Below, in pieces: positions 23,796-32,414 of a DNA stretch of 64,000 bases (positions are counted from its first letter, which is position 1; each line of letters begins with the position of its first letter). The stretch comes from Blastococcus sp. DSM 46786 (GTDB lineage: Bacteria; Actinomycetota; Actinomycetes; Mycobacteriales; Geodermatophilaceae), in contig NZ_FOAO01000004.1 of NCBI RefSeq assembly GCF_900109665.1, positions 62,001 to 126,000 on the forward strand. Reading direction: 5' to 3'. The position numbers and the translations under genes are program-made. The notes below the pieces were generated by a model. That model saw only the letters and a list, made by a program, of their open reading frames with translations, made no database searches and had not been told where the DNA came from.

Positions 23796-25079
23796 CTACC
23801 CGTCCGGCCCCGGCGACGACGCGGACCGGTTGTGATCCTGGTCCCGGCCCTCCTCCGCGCCCGCATCTCTGCCCTCGGGGCCGGTCAGCGTGCGGTAGAC
23901 GACACGCCCCGGCGTCGCCGTCAGGCCGTGCACCACGGTGCTGACCGCGACGACCAGCGTGCCGGCGACGAGCACCACCGGGTCGATCGCCAGCCGTTCG
24001 GACTCCAGCGTCAGGTAGAACAGCGCGGACACCCCGATCGGCCCGAACCAGCCGAGGTAGGCGGCATCCGGCCGGGCCAGGTGCAGCGGGCGGCGGAGCA
24101 GGTAGACGACCGGCGGGCGGCGCAGCAGCAGCACCAGGACGGCGAACAGCAGCCCGCTCCAGCCCAGGGTGCGCCACTCCGCCCACGGCAGGATGGCACC
24201 GAACGCCAGGAACAGCGGGAGGACGACGAACCGGTTGACCGCCTCGTCGATCCGGACGTCGGCCTCGCGCTCCCGCCCGGTGCTCACCGCGTTGAAGGCG
24301 AGCCCGCAGACGAAGACGGCGAAGATCCCGTCGACGTGGATCAGCCCGCCCACCCCCAGGGTGGCGAAGGCCAGCACGATCGTGAACACCAGTTCGGGCC
24401 CCGGGTCGGTGGCCCCGTGGTCGGCACCGGCCTTGAGGGCCTGACCACCGAGCCAGCCCAGGAACGCCCCCAGCAGCAGCGCACCGCCCACGTCCCAGAG
24501 CGTCTCGAGCAGCGCACCACCCATGGACAGCGGGCCGGCCAGCGCCAGCGCGACCAGCACCAGCGCGAGCGCCAGCCCGTCGTTGGCGCCGGACTCCAGG
24601 GAGAGGACCTGCCGGTCGCGGCCGGGCAGGTCCTCCTCGGCGGGCTTGCCGGTGGTCACGGTCGAGGCGAGCACCGGGTCGGTCGGGGTCAGCGCGGCGC
24701 CGATCAGCGCGGCCACCCCGAGCCCGACGCCGAGGGTCAGCGCGGCGAGCCCGGCGGTGACGACCGCCATGGCCGGCATGACCACGGCCAGCAGGAGCAG
24801 CACCGGCCGCCAGCGGGCGCGTGCGGTGCGGAACGGGTAGCGCAGCGCGACGGACATGACCGAGACGGCGAGCAGGAGGCGGGCCGCGGTGTGCAGCCAC
24901 GCGTGGTCCTCCAGCAGATCGGGCACGGGCAGGATGCCGAGCACCGCCGGGCCGAGGAGGACCCCGATGGCCAGCGCGATGAGCGGCTCGCTGACCGGGA
25001 GGCGACGGATCCGCTCCGACCACGCGGCGGCGACGAGCGCGAGGGCACCCGCCGCCACCAGGAGCACGTCGACGGTCAC
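23796..25079 (-). CDS. CPA1-type Na+(K+)/H+ antiporter
   Basis: A 427-residue transporter with about 12 transmembrane segments. The conserved cation-binding region is LTPTDPVLASTVTTG (TDP motif) followed by SLESGANDGLALAL (ESxxND), both diagnostic of the NhaP/CPA1 family. The C-terminus is a charged tail (GRDAGAEEGRDQDHNRS). It exchanges Na+ or K+ for H+ across the cytoplasmic membrane. The GTG at 25079 was chosen because the first hydrophobic segment starts immediately; upstream sequence is low complexity. Confidence 0.9.
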   Translation of the reverse strand: MTVDVLLVAAGALALVAAAWSERIRRLPVSEPLIALAIGVLLGPAVLGILPVPDLLEDHAWLHTAARLLLAVSVMSVALRYPFRTARARWRPVLLLLAVVMPAMAVVTAGLAALTLGVGLGVAALIGAALTPTDPVLASTVTTGKPAEEDLPGRDRQVLSLESGANDGLALALVLVALALAGPLSMGGALLETLWDVGGALLLGAFLGWLGGQALKAGADHGATDPGPELVFTIVLAFATLGVGGLIHVDGIFAVFVCGLAFNAVSTGREREADVRIDEAVNRFVVLPLFLAFGAILPWAEWRTLGWSGLLFAVLVLLLRRPPVVYLLRRPLHLARPDAAYLGWFGPIGVSALFYLTLESERLAIDPVVLVAGTLVVAVSTVVHGLTATPGRVVYRTLTGPEGRDAGAEEGRDQDHNRSASSPGPDG

Positions 25080-25119
25080 CGCGTGCCGCCGGTCGTTCCG
25101 CCACTCGACGGCACGGCGG

Positions 25120-25527
25120 TCAGCCCAGCGTGCTGATGAGGTCCCGGCAGGCGGCCTCGCAGCGGCGGCAGGCCTCGGCGCAGACGCGGCAGTGCTCGTG
25201 CATCCCGGCGTGGCCCGAGCACTCGTCCCCGCAGGCCTTGCACGCGGCGGCGCAGGCCTCGAGGACCGCACGGGTCAGGTTGGCGTCGTAGCCGGTGTGG
25301 CGGGAGAGGACCCGTCCGGTGGTGTCGCAGATGTCGGCGCAGTCGGTGTTGGTGCGGATGCACGTCGTGAGCTCCGCGACCGTGTCCTCGCTGAGGCAGG
25401 CGTCGGCGCAGGCGGTGCACGCCTGGGCGCACTCGACGCACGCCTCGATGCACTCCAGGAGCTTCTGCCGGTCCACCCCGCCGAGGTCCTTCGGGTAGGT
25501 GTCGAGCATCCGGGCGGCGACGGTCAC
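25120..25527 (-). CDS. csp3: Cytosolic copper storage protein, four-helix bundle
   Basis: A 135-residue cysteine-rich protein of the DUF326/Csp family. Eighteen cysteines line four helices in CxxxC and CxxC spacing (LECIEACVECAQACTACADAC ... EHCRVCAEACRRCEAAC), with histidines near the bundle end. Csp3 proteins store many Cu(I) ions in the bundle core. There is no signal peptide, so it is cytosolic. It fits the copper demand of the caa3 oxidase and cupredoxin encoded later in the window. Confidence 0.92.
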   Translation of the reverse strand: MTVAARMLDTYPKDLGGVDRQKLLECIEACVECAQACTACADACLSEDTVAELTTCIRTNTDCADICDTTGRVLSRHTGYDANLTRAVLEACAAACKACGDECSGHAGMHEHCRVCAEACRRCEAACRDLISTLG

Positions 25528-25667
25528 GTCGGTCTCCTTCGCTGGTCGGCCCGGTCGCGACCGCGGCCGGGGGCTCTCGCCGGACTCGCCCTACCCCTGT
25601 CGTCGGCTGCCGAACGCCGCCCGGCGCATGACGATCCCGTGACGGGCGTGCTCCGGCGCGGGCCTGG

Positions 25668-26519
25668 TCAGCCCCGCTCGGCCGGCTCGGCGGCCGCCTC
25701 CTCCGGGGAGGGCTCCGGCTCGTCCCGGAGGAACAGGTACCAGTAGGACGTCGCCACGAAGACGACCGCGCCCACGAGGTTCCCCGCCCCGGCCAGCAGC
25801 CAGTTCAGCAGGGTGTCGTCCCAGCCGATGTCGGGGACCCCGGCGAAGATCGCGGCCGGCAGGAAGAACATGTTCGCGACGACGTGGTCGAAGCCCATCG
25901 CCACGAAGGCCATGATCGGGAAGAAGAGCGCCAGGATCTTCCCCGACACCGACGTGGCCGCCAGCGACATCCAGACCGCGAGGCAGACCAGCCAGTTGCA
26001 GCCCACCGCCCGCAGGAAGGTCTGCCACGGCGACTCCCCCAGGGCCTTGCCCTCGGCGATGGAGGCCAGCCGCTCGTAGGTGAGCGCCGCGCTGCCCGCC
26101 GCGTCGGCGTCCCCGATCACACCGGTCTGGACGGCGAGGAAGTAGGCCACGAACAACGCGCCGACCACGTTGCCCAGCAGGACCAGGGTGAGGTTGCGGG
26201 CGACGTCGCCCATGCCGAGCTTGCCGTGCATGGCACCCATCGGGACCAGCAGCATGTTGCCGGTCGCGAGGTCGGAGCCGGCGATCAGCACCAGCACGAG
26301 GCCGAGGGTGAACGTCGCCCCGGTGAACAGGGTCGGCAGCGTTCCCCACGTCTCCGGGTCCAGCCCCGAGGAGACGGTGATCGCGACCAGGCCGCCGAAG
26401 GCGATGTAGGCCCCGGCCAGGAAGGCGCTGACCAGCACCCGGTCCCAGCCGCGATCGACCTTCTTGGCGCCCATCGCGGTGGCCGCCTGCGCCATCTCCT
26501 TCGGTTGCCGCGCCGCCAT
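25668..26519 (-). CDS. Formate/nitrite transporter family channel
   Basis: A 283-residue FNT-family pentameric channel protein with six transmembrane segments. Family blocks AFLAGAYIAFGGLVAI (first), LVLIAGSDLATGNMLLVP (the second, LxTGN) and VGCNWLVCLAVWMSL followed by FDHVVANMFFLP are all clear. It moves formate, nitrite or a similar monovalent anion. It is divergent from the formaldehyde-dehydrogenase-like genes and about 33 kb from the formate dehydrogenase genes; a C1 role is plausible. Confidence 0.9.
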   Translation of the reverse strand: MAARQPKEMAQAATAMGAKKVDRGWDRVLVSAFLAGAYIAFGGLVAITVSSGLDPETWGTLPTLFTGATFTLGLVLVLIAGSDLATGNMLLVPMGAMHGKLGMGDVARNLTLVLLGNVVGALFVAYFLAVQTGVIGDADAAGSAALTYERLASIAEGKALGESPWQTFLRAVGCNWLVCLAVWMSLAATSVSGKILALFFPIMAFVAMGFDHVVANMFFLPAAIFAGVPDIGWDDTLLNWLLAGAGNLVGAVVFVATSYWYLFLRDEPEPSPEEAAAEPAERG

Positions 26520-26680
26520 CGTCGCCCCTCCGGTCGGTGGACCACCCTCCCGGCAGGGTCCCGCCCGGTCGCGGCCGCGGCAAGCCGAGCCGGCAGCCCC
26601 GACCGGCCGACCTCGATCGGATCGCGGGCGGCCGAGTACCCGCCGGCGGACCGGGTAGTGCCGGAGCGGCGCGAGGACCC

Positions 26681-26698
26681 CCGGTGCGCAGGCACCGG
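26681..26698. promoter_or_regulatory. Dyad upstream of first zinc dehydrogenase
   Basis: CCGGTGC-GCAG-GCACCGG, a perfect 7-bp inverted repeat about 70 bases before the dehydrogenase start in the divergent region. It is a possible operator. Confidence 0.4.
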
Positions 26699-26720
26699 CC
26701 GGAGCCGGCGCCCCGTCCCG

Positions 26721-26740
26721 GGCGGCGTCGCTGCGCCGCC
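26721..26740 (+). promoter_or_regulatory. Leader hairpin before first zinc dehydrogenase
   Basis: GGCGGCG-TCGCTG-CGCCGCC, a 7-bp stem with a 6-base loop, about 10 bases ahead of the AGCGGAAGGA ribosome site. It could modulate translation or terminate a leader. Confidence 0.4.
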
Positions 26741-26764
26741 CCCCTCCAGCGGAAGGACCAGTCC

Positions 26765-27910
26765 ATGAAGGCCGTCGTCTACCGGGGCCCGAAGAAGGTC
26801 GCCGTCGAAGAGGTCCCCGACCCGACGATCCAGTCCCCCACCGACGCCATCATCCGCATCACCACCACGAACATCTGCGGGTCCGACCTGCACATGTACG
26901 AGGGCCGCACCCCCGTCGAGGAGGGCAAGGTCCTCGGCCACGAGAACATGGGCGTCGTCGAGGCCGTCGGCGAGGGCGTCGACCGGATCCAGGTCGGCGA
27001 CCGGGTGTCGGTGCCCTTCAACATCGCCTGCGGCACCTGCCGCAACTGCACCCAGGGGTGGACGTCGTTCTGCCTGCGCGCCAACCCGACCGAGGGCGTG
27101 GACGGCGCCGCGTACGGCTACGCCAGCATGGGGCCCTACGACGGCGGCCAGGCGGAGTACCTGCGGGTGCCGTGGGCGGACTTCAACCTGCTGCACCTGC
27201 CCGCCGGCGAGGAGCACGAGAACGACTTCACGATGCTGTCGGACATCTTCCCGACCGGGTGGCACGGGGTGGAGCTCTCCGGCTTCCAGGTCGGTGACCG
27301 CGTCGCGGTGTTCGGCGGCGGTCCCGTCGGGCTCATGGCCGCGCACAGCGCGATGATCCGCGGCGCCTCGCAGGTCTTCGTCGTCGACAAGGAGAACGAC
27401 CGGCTCGCGCTGGCCGAGAAGTTCGGGGCCACGCCGGTCGACTTCAGCGCGCACGACCCGGTCGAGCAGTTGCTGGACGCCACCGGCGGGCGCGGCGTCG
27501 ACCGCGGCGTCGAGGCCGTCGGCTACCAGGCGCACGACCCCTCCGGCGAGGAGCACCCCGAGCTGGTGCTGGACAACCTGGCGCAGGTGGTGCGCTCGAC
27601 CGGCGGCATCGGCGTGGTCGGCGTCTACATGCCGCAGGACCCCGGGGCGAACGGCGAGCTGGCCCAGCAGGGCCGGATCCCGTGGCAGTTCGGGACCTTC
27701 TTCACCAAGGGTCAGTCGATGGGCACCGGGCAGGCACCGGTGAAGCGGTACAACCGCCGGTTGCGCGACCTGATCGTCGCCGGCCGGGCCACGCCCGGCC
27801 TGATCACCTCCCACGAGCTCGGCCTGGACCAGGCGGCAGAGGGGTACCAGCGCTTCGACCAGCGGGACGACGGCTGGACCAAGGTGCTGCTCCGCCCCGG
27901 CCAGGCCTGA
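26765..27910 (+). CDS. Zinc-dependent dehydrogenase, formaldehyde dehydrogenase-like
   Basis: A 381-residue medium-chain dehydrogenase. Catalytic zinc ligands are in NICGSDLHMYEG and LGHENMG; the structural zinc site is CGTCRNCTQGWTSFC; the NAD-binding turn is VFGGGPVGLMAA. Overall layout and the long insert before the C-terminus match glutathione-independent formaldehyde dehydrogenase (dismutating) rather than simple alcohol dehydrogenases. It probably oxidises an aldehyde or alcohol with tightly bound NAD. It is followed 86 bases later by a paralogue. Confidence 0.85.
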   Translation: MKAVVYRGPKKVAVEEVPDPTIQSPTDAIIRITTTNICGSDLHMYEGRTPVEEGKVLGHENMGVVEAVGEGVDRIQVGDRVSVPFNIACGTCRNCTQGWTSFCLRANPTEGVDGAAYGYASMGPYDGGQAEYLRVPWADFNLLHLPAGEEHENDFTMLSDIFPTGWHGVELSGFQVGDRVAVFGGGPVGLMAAHSAMIRGASQVFVVDKENDRLALAEKFGATPVDFSAHDPVEQLLDATGGRGVDRGVEAVGYQAHDPSGEEHPELVLDNLAQVVRSTGGIGVVGVYMPQDPGANGELAQQGRIPWQFGTFFTKGQSMGTGQAPVKRYNRRLRDLIVAGRATPGLITSHELGLDQAAEGYQRFDQRDDGWTKVLLRPGQA

Positions 27911-27942
27911 GGGAAGGCCCCGCCCTCCCCACACCCTCGTGC

Positions 27943-27963
27943 GCCCGGGGTGAGCCTCCGGGC
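27943..27963 (+). terminator. Short intergenic hairpin between paralogous dehydrogenases
   Basis: GCCCGG (27943-27948) and CCGGGC (27958-27963) form a 6-bp stem. It may attenuate or process the transcript between the two genes. Confidence 0.3.
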
Positions 27964-27996
27964 CGCGCCGAAGACCACCATCCCAGGAGGAACACC

Positions 27997-29205
27997 ATGA
28001 AGGCAGTCGTGTGGCACGGCGTCGGGGACATCCGGTTGGACGACGTCCCCGACCCGACCATCCAGGACCCGACCGACGCCATCGTCGAGATCACCGCGAG
28101 CGGCATCTGCGGCACCGACCTGCACTTCGTGCGGGGCACGATGTCGGGCATGGTCGAGGGCACGATCCTCGGCCACGAGGCCGTGGGCGTGGTGCGCGAG
28201 ACCGGGCCGGGCGTGCGCAACCTGCGCGCCGGGGACCGGGTCGTCATCCCGTCCACGGTCGGCTGCGGGGTCTGCTCGTACTGCCGCGCCGGCTACTACG
28301 CGCAGTGCGACAACGCGAACCCGAACGGGCCGTCGGCCGGCACCTGCTTCTTCGGCGGGCCGCAGACCACCGGCCCCGTCGACGGCCTGCAGGCGCAGTA
28401 CGCGCGCATCCCGTTCGCCCACGTCGGCCCCGTCTGGCTGCCGCCGGAGGTGACCGACGACCAGGCCATCCTGCTGTCGGACATCTACCCGACGGCCTGG
28501 TTCGGCGCGCGGCTGGCCGAGGTGGAACCGGGTGACACGGTGCTGGTCCTGGGCGCCGGCCCGGTCGGCCAGTTCGCGATCACCAGTGCCTTCCAGCAGG
28601 GCGCCGGGCGCGTGCTCGTCGTCGACGGCGTCGCCAGCCGGCTGGACCAGGCGCGCGGGCGCGGCGCGGAGGCGATCGACTTCAACGCCGAGGACCCGGT
28701 CTCCGTCGTCCAGGAGCTCACCGGCGGGATCGGCGTGGACCGCGTCATCGACGCCGTCGGCGTCGACGCCCAGCGGCCGAAGTCCGGCCCGGCGGCGGAG
28801 ACGGCGGAGCAGCAGGCGGGGACGTTCGACCAGGAGCGGTCGCAGGTCGCACCCGAGCAGAACCCGCAGGGCGACACGTGGGTGGCCGGCGACGCACCCG
28901 GCCAGGCGGCGCAGTGGGCGGTGCAGGCCGTGGCCAAGGCCGGGACGATCGGGATCATCGGCGTCTACCCGCCCGAGATGACCAGCTATCCGATCGGTGC
29001 GGCGATGAACAAGAACCTGACGGTGAAGATGGGCAACTGCAACCACCGCCGGTACATCCCGCAGCTGCTCGACCTGGTGCGCACCGGTGCCATCGACCCC
29101 TCGACGGTGCTCACCCAGGTCGAGGACATGCCGTCGGTGCTCGACGCCTACGAGACGTTCGACCGGCGCGAGAGCGGCTGGACGAAGGCGGTCGTCGCGC
29201 CCTGA
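27997..29205 (+). CDS. Second zinc-dependent formaldehyde dehydrogenase-like protein
   Basis: A 402-residue paralogue of the preceding gene with the same fold. Catalytic zinc ligands are in GICGTDLHFVRG and LGHEAVG; the structural site is CGVCSYCRAGYYAQC; the NAD site is VLGAGPVGQFA. It has a longer acidic/glutamine-rich insert (residues 265-300, including ETAEQQAGTFDQERSQ) than its neighbour. It has a textbook AGGAGG ribosome site. The substrate is probably an aldehyde or alcohol. Confidence 0.85.
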   Translation: MKAVVWHGVGDIRLDDVPDPTIQDPTDAIVEITASGICGTDLHFVRGTMSGMVEGTILGHEAVGVVRETGPGVRNLRAGDRVVIPSTVGCGVCSYCRAGYYAQCDNANPNGPSAGTCFFGGPQTTGPVDGLQAQYARIPFAHVGPVWLPPEVTDDQAILLSDIYPTAWFGARLAEVEPGDTVLVLGAGPVGQFAITSAFQQGAGRVLVVDGVASRLDQARGRGAEAIDFNAEDPVSVVQELTGGIGVDRVIDAVGVDAQRPKSGPAAETAEQQAGTFDQERSQVAPEQNPQGDTWVAGDAPGQAAQWAVQAVAKAGTIGIIGVYPPEMTSYPIGAAMNKNLTVKMGNCNHRRYIPQLLDLVRTGAIDPSTVLTQVEDMPSVLDAYETFDRRESGWTKAVVAP

Positions 29206-29264
29206 CCGGCTCGCTGCGCTGCCGGTACGGGTGTGCCGGCGGCGCGGTGGGTAGGGCCGCTGCC

Positions 29265-29945
29265 ATGCCGATCGACGTCGCACCGGGCACCGTCGTCGTC
29301 TTCACCGACGTCGTCTGCGCCTGGTCCACCGTGGCCCTGCACCGCTTCTACACGGCCCGGGCACGCCTCGGGCTCGACGACGCGGTGCGGGTGGACCACC
29401 GGCTCTTCCTGCTGGAGGACGTCAACCGCTTCGCGATCCCGCGGGGCATGGTCGACGCCGAGATCCCGGTGGTCGGGCAGCTGGAGCCCTCGCTGGGGCT
29501 CTCCCCCTGGCAGGGCGAGCCGTCGGCGTGGCCGGTGACCGGCCTGCCGGCCGACGAGGCGGTGCACGCGGCCAAGGAGCAGTCCGCGGACGCGGCCGAG
29601 CAGCTGGACATGGCGCTGCGGCTGGCGTTCTTCCGCGACAGCCGGTGCATCAGCATGGTGCACGAGGTCGTCGACGTCGCCCGCGGCTGCGACCTCGTGG
29701 ACGCCGACGCGGTCGCCGCCGCGCTGGACGACGGGCGGGCCCGCGGCGCGATGATGGCCGGCTACCGGGCGCACCGGGACGACGTGCAGGGCAGCCCGCA
29801 CTTCTTCCTCGCCGACGGCTCGGACGTCCACAACCCCGGGGTGGCGATGCACCCGGACGAGGCCGGCGGCTACCCCGTCGTCGACTCCGACGACCCGTCG
29901 GTCTACGACGACCTGGTCCGCCGCGCCGCCGGCCAGCGGGGGTAG
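29265..29945 (+). CDS. DsbA/FrnE-like thioredoxin-fold protein with single active Cys
   Basis: A 226-residue thioredoxin-fold protein of the DSBA-like family. The N-terminal strand is followed by VVCAWST, where the usual CxxC reads CAWS, so only the nucleophilic cysteine is kept. A helical insertion (residues 75-160) and the C-terminal GSPHFFLADGSDVHNPG (cis-proline region) match FrnE/HCCA-isomerase-like members. Without a second cysteine it is unlikely to be a simple oxidase; a glutathione- or mycothiol-dependent isomerase role is possible. No signal peptide. Confidence 0.8.
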   Translation: MPIDVAPGTVVVFTDVVCAWSTVALHRFYTARARLGLDDAVRVDHRLFLLEDVNRFAIPRGMVDAEIPVVGQLEPSLGLSPWQGEPSAWPVTGLPADEAVHAAKEQSADAAEQLDMALRLAFFRDSRCISMVHEVVDVARGCDLVDADAVAAALDDGRARGAMMAGYRAHRDDVQGSPHFFLADGSDVHNPGVAMHPDEAGGYPVVDSDDPSVYDDLVRRAAGQRG

Positions 29946-30029
29946 CGGCGCCCTGCGGGGCCCCCGGGCCGCCTCCCGACGTCACCGCATCGTCATGCGT
30001 GCACCGGTCGGCACCGGGTAGCGCGCTCG

Positions 30030-30041
30030 CGGTGATCACCG
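30030..30041. promoter_or_regulatory. Perfect 12-bp palindrome before the nuo-like operon
   Basis: CGGTGATCACCG lies 16 bases upstream of the first nuo start, just before the GGAGGAGGG ribosome site. Its position between promoter and start suggests a repressor site. Confidence 0.4.
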
Positions 30042-30057
30042 ACCGGGAGGAGGGCGC

Positions 30058-30402
30058 ATGTACCTGGCCGCGGCCGTGATGCTGCTGCTCGGCGCGGCGG
30101 TCGCGGTGGGCGCGTGGCGCCTCCACCGGGTCACCGCCGTGGACCCCGCTCCGCTGGCGACGCTGCCGTTCCTCTCCGGGTGGCGGCCCCGGGAGCACGC
30201 CCTGTCGCGGTTCCACGCCCGCTACTACCCCGTCACGCTGCTGTTCCTGGCCTTCGACGTGGAGATGCTCTACATGTACCCGTGGGTCACCGTCGTGGCC
30301 GAGGTCGGCGTCTCCGCGGTGGTGGAGATGTTCGTCTTCCTCGGCGTCCTCATGGTGGGCGTGCTCTGGGCCTGGCGCGAAGGTGCGCTGCGATGGGTCT
30401 GA
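30058..30402 (+). CDS. nuoA: NADH-quinone oxidoreductase subunit A homologue
   Basis: A 114-residue membrane protein with three transmembrane segments. The NuoA signature RFHARYYPVTLLFLAFDVEM and MYPWVTV are present. The usual YECG loop cysteine region reads FLSGWRP, so the cysteine is absent. NuoA helps form the quinone cavity with NuoH. It is the first gene of an eight-gene operon whose other genes encode only membrane-arm proteins and one unusual soluble protein. A strong GGGAGGAGGG site precedes the ATG. Confidence 0.9.
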   Translation: MYLAAAVMLLLGAAVAVGAWRLHRVTAVDPAPLATLPFLSGWRPREHALSRFHARYYPVTLLFLAFDVEMLYMYPWVTVVAEVGVSAVVEMFVFLGVLMVGVLWAWREGALRWV

Positions 30403-31475
30403 GGGAACGGCTGACGACGGCGGCCGTCCGGCGGGTCGCGGTCCTGGTCGTGGAGGTGCCCGGCTGGGGACGGACCCGGTGCGCCGCCGAGGAGCAGCTC
30501 CGCCGGCGCGGCTGGCGGCCGGCCCTCACGCCCGCGGACGCCGACGCCCTGCTGGTCTGCGGCGTGCCCGGCGCCCGGCTGGCGGCCGCCGTCGACCTCG
30601 TCTGGGACCAGCTGCCCGGCCCCCGGGCCCGGGCGGAGGTGCTCGACCCGGCCGGGACCGCCGCGGCGCTGGACCGGGTCGTGGCCGAGCTCTCCGACGA
30701 CGCCGCGCAGCGGGCGGACGCCGCGTCCCGGCCGGGAGAGCCGGCCATGGGGATCGAGGCCGGCGCGGACCCCGCGCAGGACGACGCCGAGGACATGGAT
30801 CACGGGGACGACGACCCCGAGGACGACTCCGAGGACATGGACGACGGCGACATGGACATGGACATGCCGATGCCGGCGGGCATCCCGCTGGCCGGCGGGG
30901 GCGACGCGCGGGACGGGCTGGAGATGGACGTGCTGCACGTGCCGCTCGGCCCCGTCCTGCCCGCGTGGCCGGCCGGCCTGGTGCTGCACTGCACCGTGCA
31001 GGGCGACGTCGTCCAGGAGACCCGCGCGGAGGTGCTGCCCCCCGATCCGGCGGCGGAGCCCGACGGGGACCTCGTCCCCGGATCGCCGGCCGACCGCTGC
31101 GACCGGGCCGCGGGCATCCTCGCGCTCGCCGGGTGGGCGGACGCCGCCGCGGCCGCCGCCCGGCTGCGCGACGACCTGCTGAGCCCGGGGAACCCCGGGG
31201 CCTGCCGCTCCGCGCTGGAGCGGCTGACCCGGCGCGTCCGGCGGTCCCGCACCCTGCGCTGGACGCTGCCGGGCCAGCTGCACGGCCGCCTCCTCGCCCT
31301 CCTCGACGAGGCGGCGGCTGCGCTGACCGGCACCCCCACCCCGATCGCCCTCCTCCCCCTCGACGACCTCGCCCCGCTGGTCACCGGGCAGGAGCTGGGC
31401 GCGGTGCGGCTGCGGGTGGCCGCCGCCGAACTGGCACCGGGGACGCTCGTGCGCAGCGGGGCGGGGCTGTCGTGA
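30393..31475 (+). CDS. Degenerate NuoB/NuoD-like fusion with acidic Met-rich linker
   Basis: A 360-residue protein in the position of nuoB-nuoC-nuoD. The N-terminal part (about 15-110) resembles NuoB: ADALLVCGVPGARLAAA followed by VWDQLPGPRA recalls the NuoB helix before the cluster site, but none of the four cluster cysteines is present. A linker (about 128-165) is extremely acidic and Met-rich (DMDHGDDD, DDGDMDMDMPMP). The C-terminal part (about 170-360) begins VPLGPVLPAWPAGLVL then VQGDVVQ, recalling the NuoD N-terminal sheet, then becomes helical. It lacks any Fe-S or quinone residues. The ATG overlaps nuoA by 10 bases. It may cap the membrane arm or bind metal; the assignment is inference. 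Confidence 0.6.
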   Translation: MGLRERLTTAAVRRVAVLVVEVPGWGRTRCAAEEQLRRRGWRPALTPADADALLVCGVPGARLAAAVDLVWDQLPGPRARAEVLDPAGTAAALDRVVAELSDDAAQRADAASRPGEPAMGIEAGADPAQDDAEDMDHGDDDPEDDSEDMDDGDMDMDMPMPAGIPLAGGGDARDGLEMDVLHVPLGPVLPAWPAGLVLHCTVQGDVVQETRAEVLPPDPAAEPDGDLVPGSPADRCDRAAGILALAGWADAAAAAARLRDDLLSPGNPGACRSALERLTRRVRRSRTLRWTLPGQLHGRLLALLDEAAAALTGTPTPIALLPLDDLAPLVTGQELGAVRLRVAAAELAPGTLVRSGAGLS

Positions 31476-32413
31476 CGGGCTCCTCCCTGACCCAGGTGTC
31501 GGCGGCGTGGGTGCCGCTGGCCGCCGTCCTCCTCCTCGCCGTCGCGGCCGCCGGCGCGGCGTTCGACGGGGCGGTCGCCGCCCGCGCCGAGGGCCGGCCC
31601 TGGCAGCACGGCGCGGGGGTGCCGGTGGCGGAGACGGCCCGGCTGCTGCGGCAACGGCGGCGGCGGACGGTCGCCGCCGACCGGCCGCTGGAGCTGGTCG
31701 GCACCGGCGGCCTCGTCGTCGTCGCGTTGCTCATGGTCGTCGTGGTGCCGCTCGGCCGCTGGACGCTGGGAGACCTGCCCGTGGGCATCGTCTGGTTCAA
31801 CGCCATGGACGTCGTGGTGTGGGCGCTCGTGTGGCTCGCCGGGTGGGGGCCCAACAGCGCGCACGCCCTGGTGGGCGGCTACCGCTTCCTCGCCCAGGCC
31901 CTGGCCTACGAGCTGCCGCTGATGTTCGCGATCACCGCGCCGGCCGTGGCCGCGGGCAGCCTGGCCGTGGGCGACGTCGTCGCCGCGCAGGAGGGGCTGT
32001 GGTTCGCCGTCTGGATGCCGGTCGCCTTCCTGGTCTTCTGCGGCGCGGTGCTCGCCTTCTCCGTGCGCGCCCCGTTCTCCGCACCCGCCGGCACCGATCT
32101 CGCCGGGGGCGTGCTCGCCGACTCCTCCGGGATCGACCGCTGGCTGCTGCTCGCCGGCCGCTGGGCGCTGATGGCCGCGGGCTCGGCCTTCGCCGTGGCC
32201 GTCTTCCTCGGCGGCGGCCACGGGCCGCTGCTGCCGGCGTGGCTCTGGTCGCTGGTCAAGACCGCCGCGCTGCTGGCCGCGCTGGTGTGGGTGCGGCGGC
32301 GGCTGCCGACCGTCCGGCCCGACCGGCTGCTGCCGTTCGGGTGGGTGGTCGTGCTCCCGCTGGTGCTGCTGCAACTGCTGGTGGTCGCCGTGGTCGTGGT
32401 GGGGAGGGGCTGA
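31472..32413 (+). CDS. nuoH: NADH-quinone oxidoreductase subunit H homologue
   Basis: A 313-residue protein with about eight transmembrane segments. GPNSAHALVGGYRFLAQALAYELPLMFAI (in two parts) matches the NuoH core (N-S-x-x-A-L-x-G-x-R-x-x-A-Q-x-x-x-Y-E). APFSAPAGTDLAGGVLADSSG corresponds to the conserved E/P-F-D loop, but the usual acidic P-F-D-L-P-E reads P-F-S-A-P-A, removing acids normally in the proton/quinone path. GTG start overlapping the previous stop (GTGA). Confidence 0.85.
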   Translation: MTGSSLTQVSAAWVPLAAVLLLAVAAAGAAFDGAVAARAEGRPWQHGAGVPVAETARLLRQRRRRTVAADRPLELVGTGGLVVVALLMVVVVPLGRWTLGDLPVGIVWFNAMDVVVWALVWLAGWGPNSAHALVGGYRFLAQALAYELPLMFAITAPAVAAGSLAVGDVVAAQEGLWFAVWMPVAFLVFCGAVLAFSVRAPFSAPAGTDLAGGVLADSSGIDRWLLLAGRWALMAAGSAFAVAVFLGGGHGPLLPAWLWSLVKTAALLAALVWVRRRLPTVRPDRLLPFGWVVVLPLVLLQLLVVAVVVVGRG

Positions 32414-32414
32414 G

